A DNA stretch of 64,000 nucleotides from an uncultured Balneola sp. (GCA_913058495.1 CAJXQC010000004.1:124001-188000), one strand, 5' to 3'. Numbered from the stretch's first letter, positions 10,901 through 19,354 are shown. Notes: a model not told the origin generated them from the letters alone. Numbers and translations are program-made.

Positions 10901-12687
10901 GTTGCAGAAAGGTTAGCAATATCTGCATACAGCAGCTGAGGCTTCAGGGTATCACCATCAGACACTGAAAAAGGTATATTTACATTTAGCACTCCGGTTG
11001 CATCATTGATTGAAGTACCTTCAAAATCAGCACTGTACTCAACATCCATTACAATGTCTGCTAAACTTTCGGATTGGAAAAAATACTGAACACTTAAATT
11101 ATTTCCTGTGCCCTCAAGTTGAATTGACTTTTTTTCTTCCGAAAAATCAATTTTTCCCTCTCCCTCCAATGTCCCGTTTTGAGCTTCTATTAAAAATTTT
11201 GGCGAAATAACCTTATTTCTACCTGTAGCACTTATATCAACTTGTGAAAACGTTGAATCGTTGACTTCCAGATTGAGAGAAGAAAACTCAAATAAATCAA
11301 AACTTGAAAAATCATTATAATCTGATGTTTTAAACTGACCTTTTGAAGTAATATTGGTTGATCTGATAAAATCACCCACTAAATTTCCAATGTTCAGCGA
11401 ATCTGTTTCAAACTGAACATCAAGACTTTTGTTATCAGCAAAGCCCATTTCTCCAAGGAGAGAAATTTTACCTCGTCTGCCCTCACTTAAAAAATTTCCT
11501 TCTGTTCTATTAAGATCGCCTGTCAACCCTGCTGACAACCTCGTATTTGAAATTGCCTGAAGCTGATACTGGTTTACCTCCGGGAAAAAATATTTTACAT
11601 CAGAAGTATCAAGTAACACATCAGAAAAAGTTAAATCATATTGAAAAGGATCTTCTTTATCGAAATTAAATAGTTTACCTGAGGCATTGATAGAAGAGCT
11701 TCCATATTCAACTTTTGTTGAATTCACATTCACATCTTTGATTCCACCTGAAAAATCAGCTTGTACAAATAAAGGGGATTTAAAATCCGGGAGCTCCGGC
11801 AGCAGTGCATTTATACGATCTTCAGATATCGAAAATTCGTCTATATCCAAATCATATTCTGCCTCTCTGAGCTGTTTCACAAAATCCAGTTCAAAAATAT
11901 TTATCCCATCTATTCTCCCGGTAAAATTCACATAGGAATCATTATTGATAAAATTAAATGAGTTGAATTCAAGGAACCTGTTGTCACTGTATATCTGCCC
12001 GAATATCTGACTACGACCTAACTCTATTTCATCAGCAACAAATGACATCCTTTCAATATCCAGAAACCGTTCATCCTGCTTATATTCAAAGAACATAGCG
12101 AGGTCAAGTTCCTTAATTACCAGACTATCTGCATTTGAAGTAAATTGGTTTGGTTTATAAGCATTTCGGATCAATATTTCTCCTTCTGTAATTGTTACGT
12201 TAGGAGCTAATATTTCAAAAAATGGCCTTTTGGTTTCTGTAGTATCAATTTCAGATGACTGTACTTCCTTTTTCTTAAGCGCATACAATAATGAGGTGTC
12301 TGATTCAGGATCGATTAAAATTTCAGGTGATTTTATATTCAATCCTGTAACTACAAATCTCTGTTGAAATAATGCCGGCACATTCAGGTTTGCTGAAATA
12401 CTATCACTTTTAAAAACTGAGGTAATACTTGATGAATCCGGATAAAGGTTTACATCTTTCAACTCAATCCGAAAAGGGATCAAACCATCTAGTTCTCCAA
12501 TTGTAAATACCCCGTTATATTTTTCACTGAAATTAGTTTCAATACGGGTAGCGAGATATGTTTTTGCCGGCTCAAGCTGAATAAGACCAAACACAATTCC
12601 GCCACCAATAACAGCAGTTAAAATAATTACTGCTGTTATTGCCCAGAAAGTGTTCCAAACTCTATGTAGCCATCTTACTACGGGCAC
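7996..12687 (-). CDS. tamB: TamB-like translocation and assembly module protein (DUF490)
   Basis: This 1563-residue AsmA/TamB-superfamily protein has a single N-terminal membrane anchor (about 14-38) and then a very long beta-rich, repetitive periplasmic region. The C-terminal DUF490 part contains the typical LRIRLEDEDLSIFGRFDISDG followed by GGSIIWEGEPGNARININA. In other bacteria TamB spans the periplasm, works with a BamA-family partner in inserting outer-membrane proteins, and has been linked to anterograde lipid transport. The start overlaps the aroB stop by one base. No TamA is adjacent; BamA is 41 kb away in this window. The acidic tail after the DUF490 region is short. Confidence 0.9.
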   Translation of the reverse strand: MPVVRWLHRVWNTFWAITAVIILTAVIGGGIVFGLIQLEPAKTYLATRIETNFSEKYNGVFTIGELDGLIPFRIELKDVNLYPDSSSITSVFKSDSISANLNVPALFQQRFVVTGLNIKSPEILIDPESDTSLLYALKKKEVQSSEIDTTETKRPFFEILAPNVTITEGEILIRNAYKPNQFTSNADSLVIKELDLAMFFEYKQDERFLDIERMSFVADEIELGRSQIFGQIYSDNRFLEFNSFNFINNDSYVNFTGRIDGINIFELDFVKQLREAEYDLDIDEFSISEDRINALLPELPDFKSPLFVQADFSGGIKDVNVNSTKVEYGSSSINASGKLFNFDKEDPFQYDLTFSDVLLDTSDVKYFFPEVNQYQLQAISNTRLSAGLTGDLNRTEGNFLSEGRRGKISLLGEMGFADNKSLDVQFETDSLNIGNLVGDFIRSTNITSKGQFKTSDYNDFSSFDLFEFSSLNLEVNDSTFSQVDISATGRNKVISPKFLIEAQNGTLEGEGKIDFSEEKKSIQLEGTGNNLSVQYFFQSESLADIVMDVEYSADFEGTSINDATGVLNVNIPFSVSDGDTLKPQLLYADIANLSATNRSIRVTTTAADISLEGNFTVTHLLPLSNYWIGFFKERLEKEFFTKAFTKPVLISDKKLKNQDFNITAQLKDVELLKQYFPEFPEMTASTRVTSNITADTTRLLFNADFFDTKFEIKDFKADSIRTQLTGSFRYNQSLKEFSNLLISSEMVRFNTPYFDTKGFSFDFDMARDSIEISNSIDVIGEEAKLVLDSKGLLTDTSIVAEINNFKLGSDIYSWENRDTPSLTLTNNERLIFRDFTFQNREELFNIEGAFSDVVTDSVNYFFRGVKLDRISDLINGKVDFGGSLNGVFTTRTLTRIPTVEGMINLSAFSLNNQTVGDFEISSVFNKDLNRFDTNINVTTDSTIYPSYFERNDREGQNLEFSGYVLAPVNGEFPKVDSLYHFNLDFNTVDLWIVPFLIPKVFTEMAGVATGTGEVWGNLETYDFKVDYDIGPDDAVYMKPRFLDTYYYGQGPITFTRAEGLVFKDIFLIDPSGGLAVLDGWYNFNDFQPVHNMDIRIDTEEFQFLNNNFDPTVPFFGKAYGTGVVNISGTNVSPVLTTIEPMLISDFSQIELPLLEETEFNEDNKFIRFVSSFDEYGPDSTTSSNNSSFSVNEQIDLSELTFAERFTLDLQFIANNPMTVKLIFDQITGDVITANGTGRLRIRLEDEDLSIFGRFDISDGNYQLVSGDIFTRRFNLEPGGSIIWEGEPGNARININAVYSGRPNIRTLTTARSDLDLTDPSNIQRTPVDLVLNISGSLSSIQNNFYFRLPNTFEARQNSTLSTQIASLNRNEDEKLLQATSFLLMGDFIPATSVNGASSLTENFTGSGAVLNPLISNQLISPLLSNQINSLLSSDISSFDVDFNLNTYNQVDLGLALRLYNDRIIIRRDGQLTGAQSNIGDLGATYKINRTFSVTAFHRQDPTFSNLSNGQETQQGQDINGVGVEAEVSFNTWQDFFRRLGSPFRKLFGNKDKEEENDGNENPS

Positions 12688-13778
12688 TATTTAAATTCCT
12701 GAATTATATATTTCCATGATTCTTTGATAAGAGATATGTCCTTTACAACTTCCGATCTTGCTTGTCCTGCTTCTTCTAATATGATGAATCTGATTGAGCC
12801 GTCTTTAACTTTTTTGTCATGAAGCATTAAGTTTGCTAATTCTTCTTCTGTTTCCAGAGGCTCAAATGACGAAGTATACAACGCCCTGAAGTCCGATAAA
12901 TTGGTTATATCTATATTAAATCCTAATAAATTTGAAAGCTTTACTGCTCCCCACATACCCATATAAACTGCTTCACCATGAGAGGAATTTTCGTATCCCC
13001 GTACTCTTTCAATAACATGAGCAAAAGTATGACCGAAATTAAGAATTTCACGCACTCCGGATTCCTTAAAATCCTTTGATACAATATCAGACTTTATTTT
13101 AGCGCAGTTAGTAACTAATTGTTCCCATTCTTTTGAATAAGTGAATTTTCCAGAAAGGGATAAAGATTCGAGACTCAAAAAAATAGATTCATCTTGTATC
13201 ATCCCATATTTAATTACTTCACCTAACCCATTGATAATTTCTTTTTGGGGAAGTGTTTCTAAAAATTTCAGATCCGAAAATACAGCTTTAGGTTCATAAA
13301 ACGCTCCAATCAGGTTTTTTCCCACAGAATGATTCACACCGGTTTTCCCGCCAATTGAACTGTCTACCATCGCCAGTAAAGTCGTCGGAATGTGGATCAG
13401 CGGCATGCCTCTTAACACAGATGAAGCTACATATCCGCCTAAGTCGCCCGTAACTCCTCCCCCAATTACTATCACTGGTGTTTGGCGCTCAACTTTAGCT
13501 TCCAGTATCTTATCAGTAATATTAGTGAATTGTGACAAGCTTTTGCTTTGCTCGCCTTCTGGAACTGAACAGAAAATTGGTTCATCAAACAAGCTTGAAA
13601 TTTCTTTTATAAAAGTTTTTCTATAAAGCTCCAGAACATTTTCATCAACTATAAATACCGCTTTCTTTAACCCAAAATTTGCAGCGAGATACTCATTTAC
13701 TTCATTTTCCAGTTGGTAACCAACATGAATATTATGATGATTTGTATATGTTGTATTCAGCTGAATACGGTTAGACAT
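12687..13778 (-). CDS. aroB: 3-dehydroquinate synthase
   Basis: This NAD+- and metal-dependent second step of the shikimate pathway converts DAHP to 3-dehydroquinate in the cytoplasm. The 363 residues have the usual family length. They carry the nucleotide-binding GGGVTGDLGGYVASSVLRG, then the active-site MVDSSIGGKTGVNH, and the metal-ligand region FGHTFAHVIE. The start overlaps the end of aroK by 8 bases and the stop overlaps the tamB start by one. Translational coupling through the run is likely. Confidence 0.97.
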   Translation of the reverse strand: MSNRIQLNTTYTNHHNIHVGYQLENEVNEYLAANFGLKKAVFIVDENVLELYRKTFIKEISSLFDEPIFCSVPEGEQSKSLSQFTNITDKILEAKVERQTPVIVIGGGVTGDLGGYVASSVLRGMPLIHIPTTLLAMVDSSIGGKTGVNHSVGKNLIGAFYEPKAVFSDLKFLETLPQKEIINGLGEVIKYGMIQDESIFLSLESLSLSGKFTYSKEWEQLVTNCAKIKSDIVSKDFKESGVREILNFGHTFAHVIERVRGYENSSHGEAVYMGMWGAVKLSNLLGFNIDITNLSDFRALYTSSFEPLETEEELANLMLHDKKVKDGSIRFIILEEAGQARSEVVKDISLIKESWKYIIQEFK

Positions 13779-14334
13779 AATTTTTAATTTTATTGATCAG
13801 TCTTTTTACAACTGCTTCTTTTTCCTCGAGTCCCGTTGTAATGAGCCTGACTTGCGCCTGATTGTAGAATTCTTTTCTTGTCGAATATAAGGTTTCTAAC
13901 TCATTTTTAAGTGTTTCCTTATTTTTAATTTCACCCTTTTCGTTTCTAACAATTGGTCTTTTGGGATTTCTGAGAACCCGATCCAAAATTACTTCTAGCG
14001 GTGTTTCCAAATGGATCAATAATCCATGTACTTTCAAATGATCTACAACATGCTGATTTTGAAGTGCTCCCCCACCTAATGCAACAACCCCTTTAAAAGA
14101 TCTTGTTAGTTCCTGCAGGTATTCCCATTCTTTGGTTCTGAAGTATTCTTCTCCGTATTCTTTAAAAATATCGGGAATTGACATCTCTTCTTTTTTTACC
14201 AGATACTTGTCCAAATCATGAAATGGTAATTCTAATTCCTGAGCAAGTAATGAACCAATTGCACTTTTTCCGGTTCCCATAAAGCCCGTTATATAGAAGC
14301 TGTCTTTAAACTGTTTTAGTCTGTATTCACTCAT
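13771..14334 (-). CDS. aroK: Shikimate kinase
   Basis: This enzyme phosphorylates shikimate with ATP, the fifth step of chorismate synthesis. It has 187 residues. The P-loop GFMGTGKSAIG is at 17-27, the shikimate-binding DLDK follows, and a GGGA motif lies near residue 97. The arginines of the lid region (RNPKRPIV) are present. The start overlaps the NFACT gene stop (ATGA) and the end overlaps aroB by 8 bases. The linkage of aroK and aroB is common in bacteria. Confidence 0.96.
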   Translation of the reverse strand: MSEYRLKQFKDSFYITGFMGTGKSAIGSLLAQELELPFHDLDKYLVKKEEMSIPDIFKEYGEEYFRTKEWEYLQELTRSFKGVVALGGGALQNQHVVDHLKVHGLLIHLETPLEVILDRVLRNPKRPIVRNEKGEIKNKETLKNELETLYSTRKEFYNQAQVRLITTGLEEKEAVVKRLINKIKNYV

Positions 14335-15911
14335 TGAACAGGTTTTTTAGGTTTTACAAACTCCACTTCTTCCTTATCAACTAAAACGGCACCAGCCGGA
14401 GCGCCTTTCGGCTTTCTGACATATTTCTTTTTGGTAACTATTACCGGAACCACTTCAGCTCCTTTGGCTTTGGAATTGAATGCTGCAAAAGATGCGACTT
14501 CCAGAATTACATTTTTTGGAGGCATTCCTTTATCATTTCCCATTCTGATCAACACATGTGAGCCTGACACTTTTCTGGCATGCAACCAAATATCTTCTTT
14601 ATGCCCCATTTGTACTAATCTATCATTGCTTTTTGCGTTTTTTCCGATCCAAACCGGGTAATTTTCCACTTCCAGGGTATGAAAAGGCAACGTTTCTTCA
14701 TTTTCTTCTTTATCTCCAATTCCCAGTTCACTTAAAGGTTTTGACTTGTCTTTTTTCCAGTCTTTGAGCTTATAAAGCTTATTAATTTTCTCTATTTCAT
14801 TTCTCAATTTTTCCAGCTCCTCTTTTTTGCTCTCCAGAACAGGAATTCTTTCTAATGCTTCTTCATAAGATCTTATTGAGTTTCTGGATTTAGAGTAGTA
14901 TTTCTCTGCGTTTTCAATAACTGTAAGTTTTTCATCCAGGGGGATTTCTATCTCTGAACCCTCCTCATACAAATCATTAACATTAATCTTTGATGGATCA
15001 TCAGGTTTTAAATGACCGTTTGCCATCAATAGATGTCCGAATTTTTCATATTTCTCAGCTCTCTCAATCCCTTTATCAGCTTTATCTAAATTTCTGAGAC
15101 CGGATGAAACTCTCTTTAATTGCCTTTTTATCTGTTTGAGCAGGTCCCCTTTTAATTGTCTTAACCGCTGATCATGGGAATAATTTTTATACCTGTAAGC
15201 AATCAGATCATTTATGCTGTCAAAAAACTTTTCCGTTTTCAGTGGAAGGATACTTTCATCAAAAAGTGCAGTATTCCCGTTCTCAAGTAATCTCCAGGAA
15301 GGATTGTTTTCTACCTCATTCGTAAGTTTTTTTATGAAAGCAACGATCTGATCCTCTTTCATGCTTTCCACATCATGTTCTGAAATGACATCAGCGAGAT
15401 TATTTCTCGGGATAAGAGGATTTAGCGATGTCAATTTCTGTTTTGCTGACCCTTTCTCTTTTAGATCTTTAAAAAGGTCGATCTCTTTTTCTTCCGGTAT
15501 ATCTATTTCTTCAACTTCATTCCCTTTAAAAGAATCTATCAGCTCTCCATCTTTTAAAAGCAACACATTTCCATTGTTACTGAATATTTTGAATACAAGT
15601 TCATACTCACTATCAACACTAATGGTTAGAATGCGATCTGTTTCTGCCAATTCCACATTTTTTACAGATAGCCCATACAGATCTCCAAAAAAAGCAATTG
15701 TGTTCTTTTTCTTAGGATTTGAATAATAATCCAGAAACAAAGCCATATTCCCCGGACTGGTACTGAAAACAAGCTTATGGTGATCATCAGCTTCTCCTTC
15801 TATAAAAAATTCTATCAAATTTTTATATCTGGTGTTGGCTAATACAATTTTTTTACCAACAATTTTGGATTTAATGAATTCCTTTAAATATTTTAATTCG
15901 TAATAATTCAA
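14331..15911 (-). CDS. NFACT family protein (RqcH/Rqc2-like ribosome quality control factor)
   Basis: This 526-residue protein has the NFACT layout. An N-terminal NFACT-N domain (about 1-210) is followed by a coiled-coil/HhH segment rich in Lys and Glu (about 240-380), and then by the NFACT-R (DUF814) domain with LVQMGHKEDIWLHAR and SGSHVLIRMG. In Bacillus RqcH this protein binds the stalled 50S subunit and adds alanine tails. The Asp-Arg pair needed for tRNA binding in that protein appears to be kept here as Asp92-Arg93 (ETDRILTI). The start is TTG at 15911, as no in-frame ATG precedes it. It is the first gene of the minus-strand run and overlaps aroK by 4 bases. Older annotations call the family fibronectin-binding. 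Confidence 0.85.
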   Translation of the reverse strand: MNYYELKYLKEFIKSKIVGKKIVLANTRYKNLIEFFIEGEADDHHKLVFSTSPGNMALFLDYYSNPKKKNTIAFFGDLYGLSVKNVELAETDRILTISVDSEYELVFKIFSNNGNVLLLKDGELIDSFKGNEVEEIDIPEEKEIDLFKDLKEKGSAKQKLTSLNPLIPRNNLADVISEHDVESMKEDQIVAFIKKLTNEVENNPSWRLLENGNTALFDESILPLKTEKFFDSINDLIAYRYKNYSHDQRLRQLKGDLLKQIKRQLKRVSSGLRNLDKADKGIERAEKYEKFGHLLMANGHLKPDDPSKINVNDLYEEGSEIEIPLDEKLTVIENAEKYYSKSRNSIRSYEEALERIPVLESKKEELEKLRNEIEKINKLYKLKDWKKDKSKPLSELGIGDKEENEETLPFHTLEVENYPVWIGKNAKSNDRLVQMGHKEDIWLHARKVSGSHVLIRMGNDKGMPPKNVILEVASFAAFNSKAKGAEVVPVIVTKKKYVRKPKGAPAGAVLVDKEEVEFVKPKKPVQ

Positions 15912-15953
15912 TGAGAGCTTAAAGTTTTAATACTGATTCTAAGTAAGAGGTTT

Positions 15954-16607
15954 ATGGAATATCCTATTTTTAATTCGATCATTAATACCGTTGATACTAA
16001 TCTGGAAAAAAGAGGAATATCAACTAAAATGTTTAAGACCTGGGAAAATAATAAAATAAATGCCACAGGTTTAGAATTAGAAATAAATCTTTCTGACATT
16101 TCATCTTTTATTCGAATGCTATCAATTAATTTTGATTGGGATAGTTTCAGAGAGACTGCATTAGCCAAAAAACTGGATGGCCTTGATTCACATCCATTCC
16201 TCACGATGGACAAACTTAAAAACACAAATGTTAGTCCGACCATTGATGTGGAAATGTCCTGGTTCTTTAATGAGGAAACTTGTCAGCCAATAAAACCTGA
16301 TAGAAATGGAAATTACAGAGTTGAAAATGCCAGTCGTTGGATGGAATCGGTTAGTAAAGATGTAAATGAGCTTCTTGCTAAAGACGATATTATAACCCGC
16401 TGGCATGTTGAAATTGAAGGAGATCAAAATGGGAAATATTTATCTACCATTAATTTGATTTCTTATTTTCAATATCAAATTGATACTCCAAAAAACCTCC
16501 CGGAGGTTAATCAGCTTGTAAGTCGACGTTTACAGGAATTGTTATTCAAAGCAAATAAAGTAATAACCATTTCTGACAAGATACTTTCCAAGACTGTAGC
16601 TGCTTAA
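15954..16607 (+). CDS. Conserved-looking hypothetical protein, 217 residues
   Basis: I do not recognise a family. The protein is soluble, with no signal peptide or membrane segment, and has a mixed alpha/beta pattern with two tryptophan-rich patches (VEMSWFFNEETC, ENASRWMESVSKD). Codon use looks like that of its neighbours. It starts 42 bases from the divergent NFACT gene, so the two share a promoter region. Its stop overlaps the start of the DUF2007 protein (TAATGG), so the two genes are probably co-translated and may work together. No function is proposed. Confidence 0.75.
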   Translation: MEYPIFNSIINTVDTNLEKRGISTKMFKTWENNKINATGLELEINLSDISSFIRMLSINFDWDSFRETALAKKLDGLDSHPFLTMDKLKNTNVSPTIDVEMSWFFNEETCQPIKPDRNGNYRVENASRWMESVSKDVNELLAKDDIITRWHVEIEGDQNGKYLSTINLISYFQYQIDTPKNLPEVNQLVSRRLQELLFKANKVITISDKILSKTVAA

Positions 16608-17023
16608 TGGCTGAACCAAAGCTAGTTGTAGTTCATAAGTTTTTTAATCCAACCGAAGCTCAGGTTGCAAAATCGTTATTAGCTGACGCCGGGATTCTAT
16701 CATTTTTGCTAGATGAAAACGCCTCATATTCTATTGGGACTGCTATTGTACTGGGAGGGTATAGATTGGCTGTAGCTGATTCCGATCTATCAGAGACCCA
16801 AGAAATTCTGAATGAATATAAAAAGCTTAATTCTGATATACCCGAAGAAGAGATACGTTGTCCTAAGTGTCATTCAAGTTTGACTAGTAATAAAACCTCT
16901 TTTTCCCTCTTAACTATTATTGGGTTAGTTTTTAGCAGCTTATTTTTAATGCTTACTAATTCAAGTCCTCGATATCACTGTAAACGCTGCAAGTACAAGT
17001 GGAATGAAAACGAACGAGCATAA
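16607..17023 (+). CDS. DUF2007-type protein with transmembrane segment and split zinc ribbon
   Basis: Residues 1-73 follow the DUF2007 (putative signal transducing protein) pattern: KLVVVHKFFNPTEAQVAKSL, then GGYRLAVADSDL and a short helix. Two CxxC pairs, Cys85/Cys88 and Cys125/Cys128, look like a zinc ribbon, but a hydrophobic stretch at 99-117 long enough to cross the membrane separates them. That would put the knuckles on opposite sides of the membrane unless the hydrophobic segment forms a re-entrant hairpin. It overlaps the preceding gene by one base and is followed by a strong terminator. The DUF2007 role is poorly known, so no function is assigned. Confidence 0.8.
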   Translation: MAEPKLVVVHKFFNPTEAQVAKSLLADAGILSFLLDENASYSIGTAIVLGGYRLAVADSDLSETQEILNEYKKLNSDIPEEEIRCPKCHSSLTSNKTSFSLLTIIGLVFSSLFLMLTNSSPRYHCKRCKYKWNENERA

Positions 17024-17028
17024 AAAAA

Positions 17029-17053
17029 GGCTCTGATTGTATTAATCAGAGCC
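17029..17053. terminator. Bidirectional intrinsic terminator
   Basis: A perfect 10-bp stem (17029-17038 with 17044-17053) encloses a 5-base loop. A run of A lies on the left and a T-rich tract on the right. It sits between the DUF2007 gene, which ends at 17023 on +, and the mS38-like gene, which ends at 17060 on -, so it can stop both transcripts. Confidence 0.85.
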
Positions 17054-17059
17054 TGAAAT

Positions 17060-17152
17060 TTATTTCTTCTTCTTATGTCTGTTTTTTCTCAGACGCTTTT
17101 TGCGTTTGTGCTTTGCAATTTTTGAACGCTTTCTTTTTTTACCGCTTGGCAT
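17060..17152 (-). CDS. AURKAIP1/COX24 (mS38-like) very basic 30-residue protein
   Basis: This ORF is too short for most gene callers. Read on the minus strand from ATG at 17150-17152, it encodes 30 residues beginning MPSGKKRKRSKIAKHKRKK and ending in four lysines; more than half the residues are Lys or Arg. This matches the small conserved protein annotated as AURKAIP1/COX24 domain in Bacteroidota, which is related to the mitochondrial small-subunit protein mS38. It is probably a small-subunit ribosomal protein. The terminator at 17029-17053 lies immediately downstream. The pattern is distinctive, but the ribosomal role is by family and not shown here. Confidence 0.85.
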   Translation of the reverse strand: MPSGKKRKRSKIAKHKRKKRLRKNRHKKKK

Positions 17153-17241
17153 AAATGGTCACCAAAAATTTCTGGTTTTTATTTCTATGAATTGATCAGC
17201 TTTAAAAATAAGAACTTTTCAAAGTATTTCTAAATCATTTT

Positions 17242-17529
17242 TTAAGCCGATACACTTTCGTTAACTGCTTCTTTAAAATCTTTTGATACTTTCAGCATTG
17301 GAACATACTGCTCCGGAACTATGACTTCTTCGTTAGTTTTGGGATTTCGAGCAACTCTTTGTGCTCGCTTTACAACTTTAAAGCTGCCAAAACCGCGTAA
17401 TTCGATATGTTCTCCTCGTTTCATAGCGTCAATAACAGTTTCCATAAAACCATTAACAACAGCTTCTGTTTCTACTTTAGTTAACCCTACTGATGATGAT
17501 ATAATATCTACAATGTCTGCTTTAGTCAT
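17242..17529 (-). CDS. HU/IHF family DNA-binding protein
   Basis: This 95-residue nucleoid protein has the full HU/IHF pattern. N-terminal helices (MTKADIVDIISSS) are followed by the signature RGFGSFKVVKRAQRVARNP, whose arm carries the intercalating proline in RNPKT, and by a C-terminal helix. The longer-than-minimal arm and the EHIELRGFGSF form do not decide between HU and IHF-beta. It binds and bends DNA, probably as a homodimer since no partner is adjacent. It has its own promoter region of about 200 bases, shared divergently with the symporter. Confidence 0.95.
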   Translation of the reverse strand: MTKADIVDIISSSVGLTKVETEAVVNGFMETVIDAMKRGEHIELRGFGSFKVVKRAQRVARNPKTNEEVIVPEQYVPMLKVSKDFKEAVNESVSA

Positions 17530-17728
17530 AACTTTTATCCCTGATAAAATTTATTTTTCGTATTAAGCCAATCGTTTAAAAAAACAAAGCTTACTTCAAA
17601 TCGTTCACTTAAAATAAATATAATTTCGGAGGAAATTGTTAAAGAAAAAATGTTATCCATAATTATTCCTAAATCTTTTATACTTTCATGGGTCATAAAA
17701 AGCTACTAATTCAAAATTAAATGATTGC

Positions 17729-19354
17729 ATGGAATTATTTGAAAGTATTGTAAACAGTTTAAACGATCTAGTCTGGAGTACTCCATCCAACTTCCCATTT
17801 ATGGTTGTTGTTCTTCTTAGTTTCGGGATTTTTATCACTTTACGTCTTGGTTTTGTACAGGTTCGCAAATTCGGTCATGGTGTCCTTTCCGTTATGGGTA
17901 AGTATGACCATCCTGATGCCGTTGGTGACGTAAATCACTTTCAAGCATTAACCACTGCACTCTCAGCAACCGTTGGTATTGGTAACATTGCCGGAGTTGC
18001 TATCGCCATTCACTACGGTGGACCCGGTGCTCTTTTCTGGATGTGGGTTACCGCATTCTTTGGTATGGCCATCAAATATACAGAATGTACCTTGGCTGTT
18101 AAATACAGAGTAGTAAATGATGATGGCTCTGTTTCAGGTGGACCGATGTATTACATCGAAAAAGGACTTGGAGAAAACTGGAAATGGCTTGCCATCTTTT
18201 TTGCAGCTATGGCTGTAATCTGTTCGTTCCTGACAGGAAATGCTGTTCAGGCTAATACAGTTGCGGATACAATGAGAAGTACTTTCTTAGTTCCGGGTTG
18301 GGTTACTGGGTTAGTTACTGCCTCACTTGTTGGAGTTGTAATTATTGGTGGAATTAAAAGAATTGGTAAAGTTACCGCGAGTTTAATGCCGGTAATGGCG
18401 ATCATTTATGTGTTAGGAGCTTTGATCATTCTTCTGATGAACGCAAGTGAAGTTATTCCAGCCTTTAAAACTATTTTATCTTATGCATTCACTCCGGAAG
18501 CAGGAATATTCGGTGTTGGATCAGGAGTGTTCTTAACAACCTTAGTTTGGGGTATTAAACGTGGATTGTTTTCGAATGAAGCGGGACAGGGATCTGCTCC
18601 AATCGCTCACGGTGCTGCAAAAACAAAAGAGCCTGTTCGTGAAGGTGTTGTTGCTCTATTAGAGCCTTTCATTGATACGCTTGTAGTTTGTACAATGACA
18701 GGACTTGTGATCGTTAGTACCGGTGTTTGGGAACAAAAACATGATGTTCCATTCTTAGCATCCAGTTTGGAAAATACTTATGAAATTGAACAAGGAAATT
18801 CCTTGATTATCGTGGATGGTGTCCCTACTAATGGTAACGTTATCAGAAACGACCACCCAACCGGAGAATTTTATACGGATGAAGGCAGAACTCAATTATT
18901 CAACGGTTCGATTTCTTTAGATGGTGACACTTATGTTGCTAAGAGTATCGATGGAAATGAAGTCGCTCAGTTGCATTCGTCTATTATAGAAAACGGAGCT
19001 CCGCTAACAGCCTTAGCGTTTGAAAAAGGTCTTCCGTTTGCCGGAGGAAAATATATTGTAACTATTTGTGTGATCTTATTCGGTATCTCCACAGCAATTA
19101 GCTGGAGTTATTACGGAGACAGATCTATTCAATATCTTGCCGGAGACAAATCCATTATCTACTATAAAGTTGTTTATCTGATCATGCACTTTGTCGGTGC
19201 TGTACTGGCTCTGGAAACCGTCTGGGCAATTGGTGATATTGCATTGGGCTTAATGACCTTCCCGAATATCATAGCATTATTTGCACTTTCAGGAACAGTA
19301 GCTGTAGCCAGCAAAACTTATTTCGCTAAAATGAAAGACCAAACAGGTAAATAG
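17729..19354 (+). CDS. Alanine/glycine:cation symporter (AGCS family)
   Basis: This inner-membrane Na+- or H+-coupled amino-acid transporter has about eleven hydrophobic helices. The AGCS signature GIGNIAGVAIAIHYGGPGA is at 83-101, and FSNEAGQGSAPIAHGAAKT at 281-299 forms the substrate region. At 541 residues it is longer than the usual 450-480. The excess is a hydrophilic segment at about 335-422, between the helix ending GLVIVSTGVW and the one beginning GAPLTALAFEKG, with alternating Gly/Asp and beta character. That loop is probably extracytoplasmic. The ATG at 17729 has no good Shine-Dalgarno. upp follows after 4 bases. Confidence 0.93.
   Translation: MELFESIVNSLNDLVWSTPSNFPFMVVVLLSFGIFITLRLGFVQVRKFGHGVLSVMGKYDHPDAVGDVNHFQALTTALSATVGIGNIAGVAIAIHYGGPGALFWMWVTAFFGMAIKYTECTLAVKYRVVNDDGSVSGGPMYYIEKGLGENWKWLAIFFAAMAVICSFLTGNAVQANTVADTMRSTFLVPGWVTGLVTASLVGVVIIGGIKRIGKVTASLMPVMAIIYVLGALIILLMNASEVIPAFKTILSYAFTPEAGIFGVGSGVFLTTLVWGIKRGLFSNEAGQGSAPIAHGAAKTKEPVREGVVALLEPFIDTLVVCTMTGLVIVSTGVWEQKHDVPFLASSLENTYEIEQGNSLIIVDGVPTNGNVIRNDHPTGEFYTDEGRTQLFNGSISLDGDTYVAKSIDGNEVAQLHSSIIENGAPLTALAFEKGLPFAGGKYIVTICVILFGISTAISWSYYGDRSIQYLAGDKSIIYYKVVYLIMHFVGAVLALETVWAIGDIALGLMTFPNIIALFALSGTVAVASKTYFAKMKDQTGK

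Noticed and set aside
17628-17709. GGAGG followed by a short open frame (possible 19-codon leader peptide before the symporter gene)
   Set aside because: Spacing from GGAGG to the ATG is about 17 bases and the peptide has no recognisable character; such a site is unusual here but not enough to call a gene.
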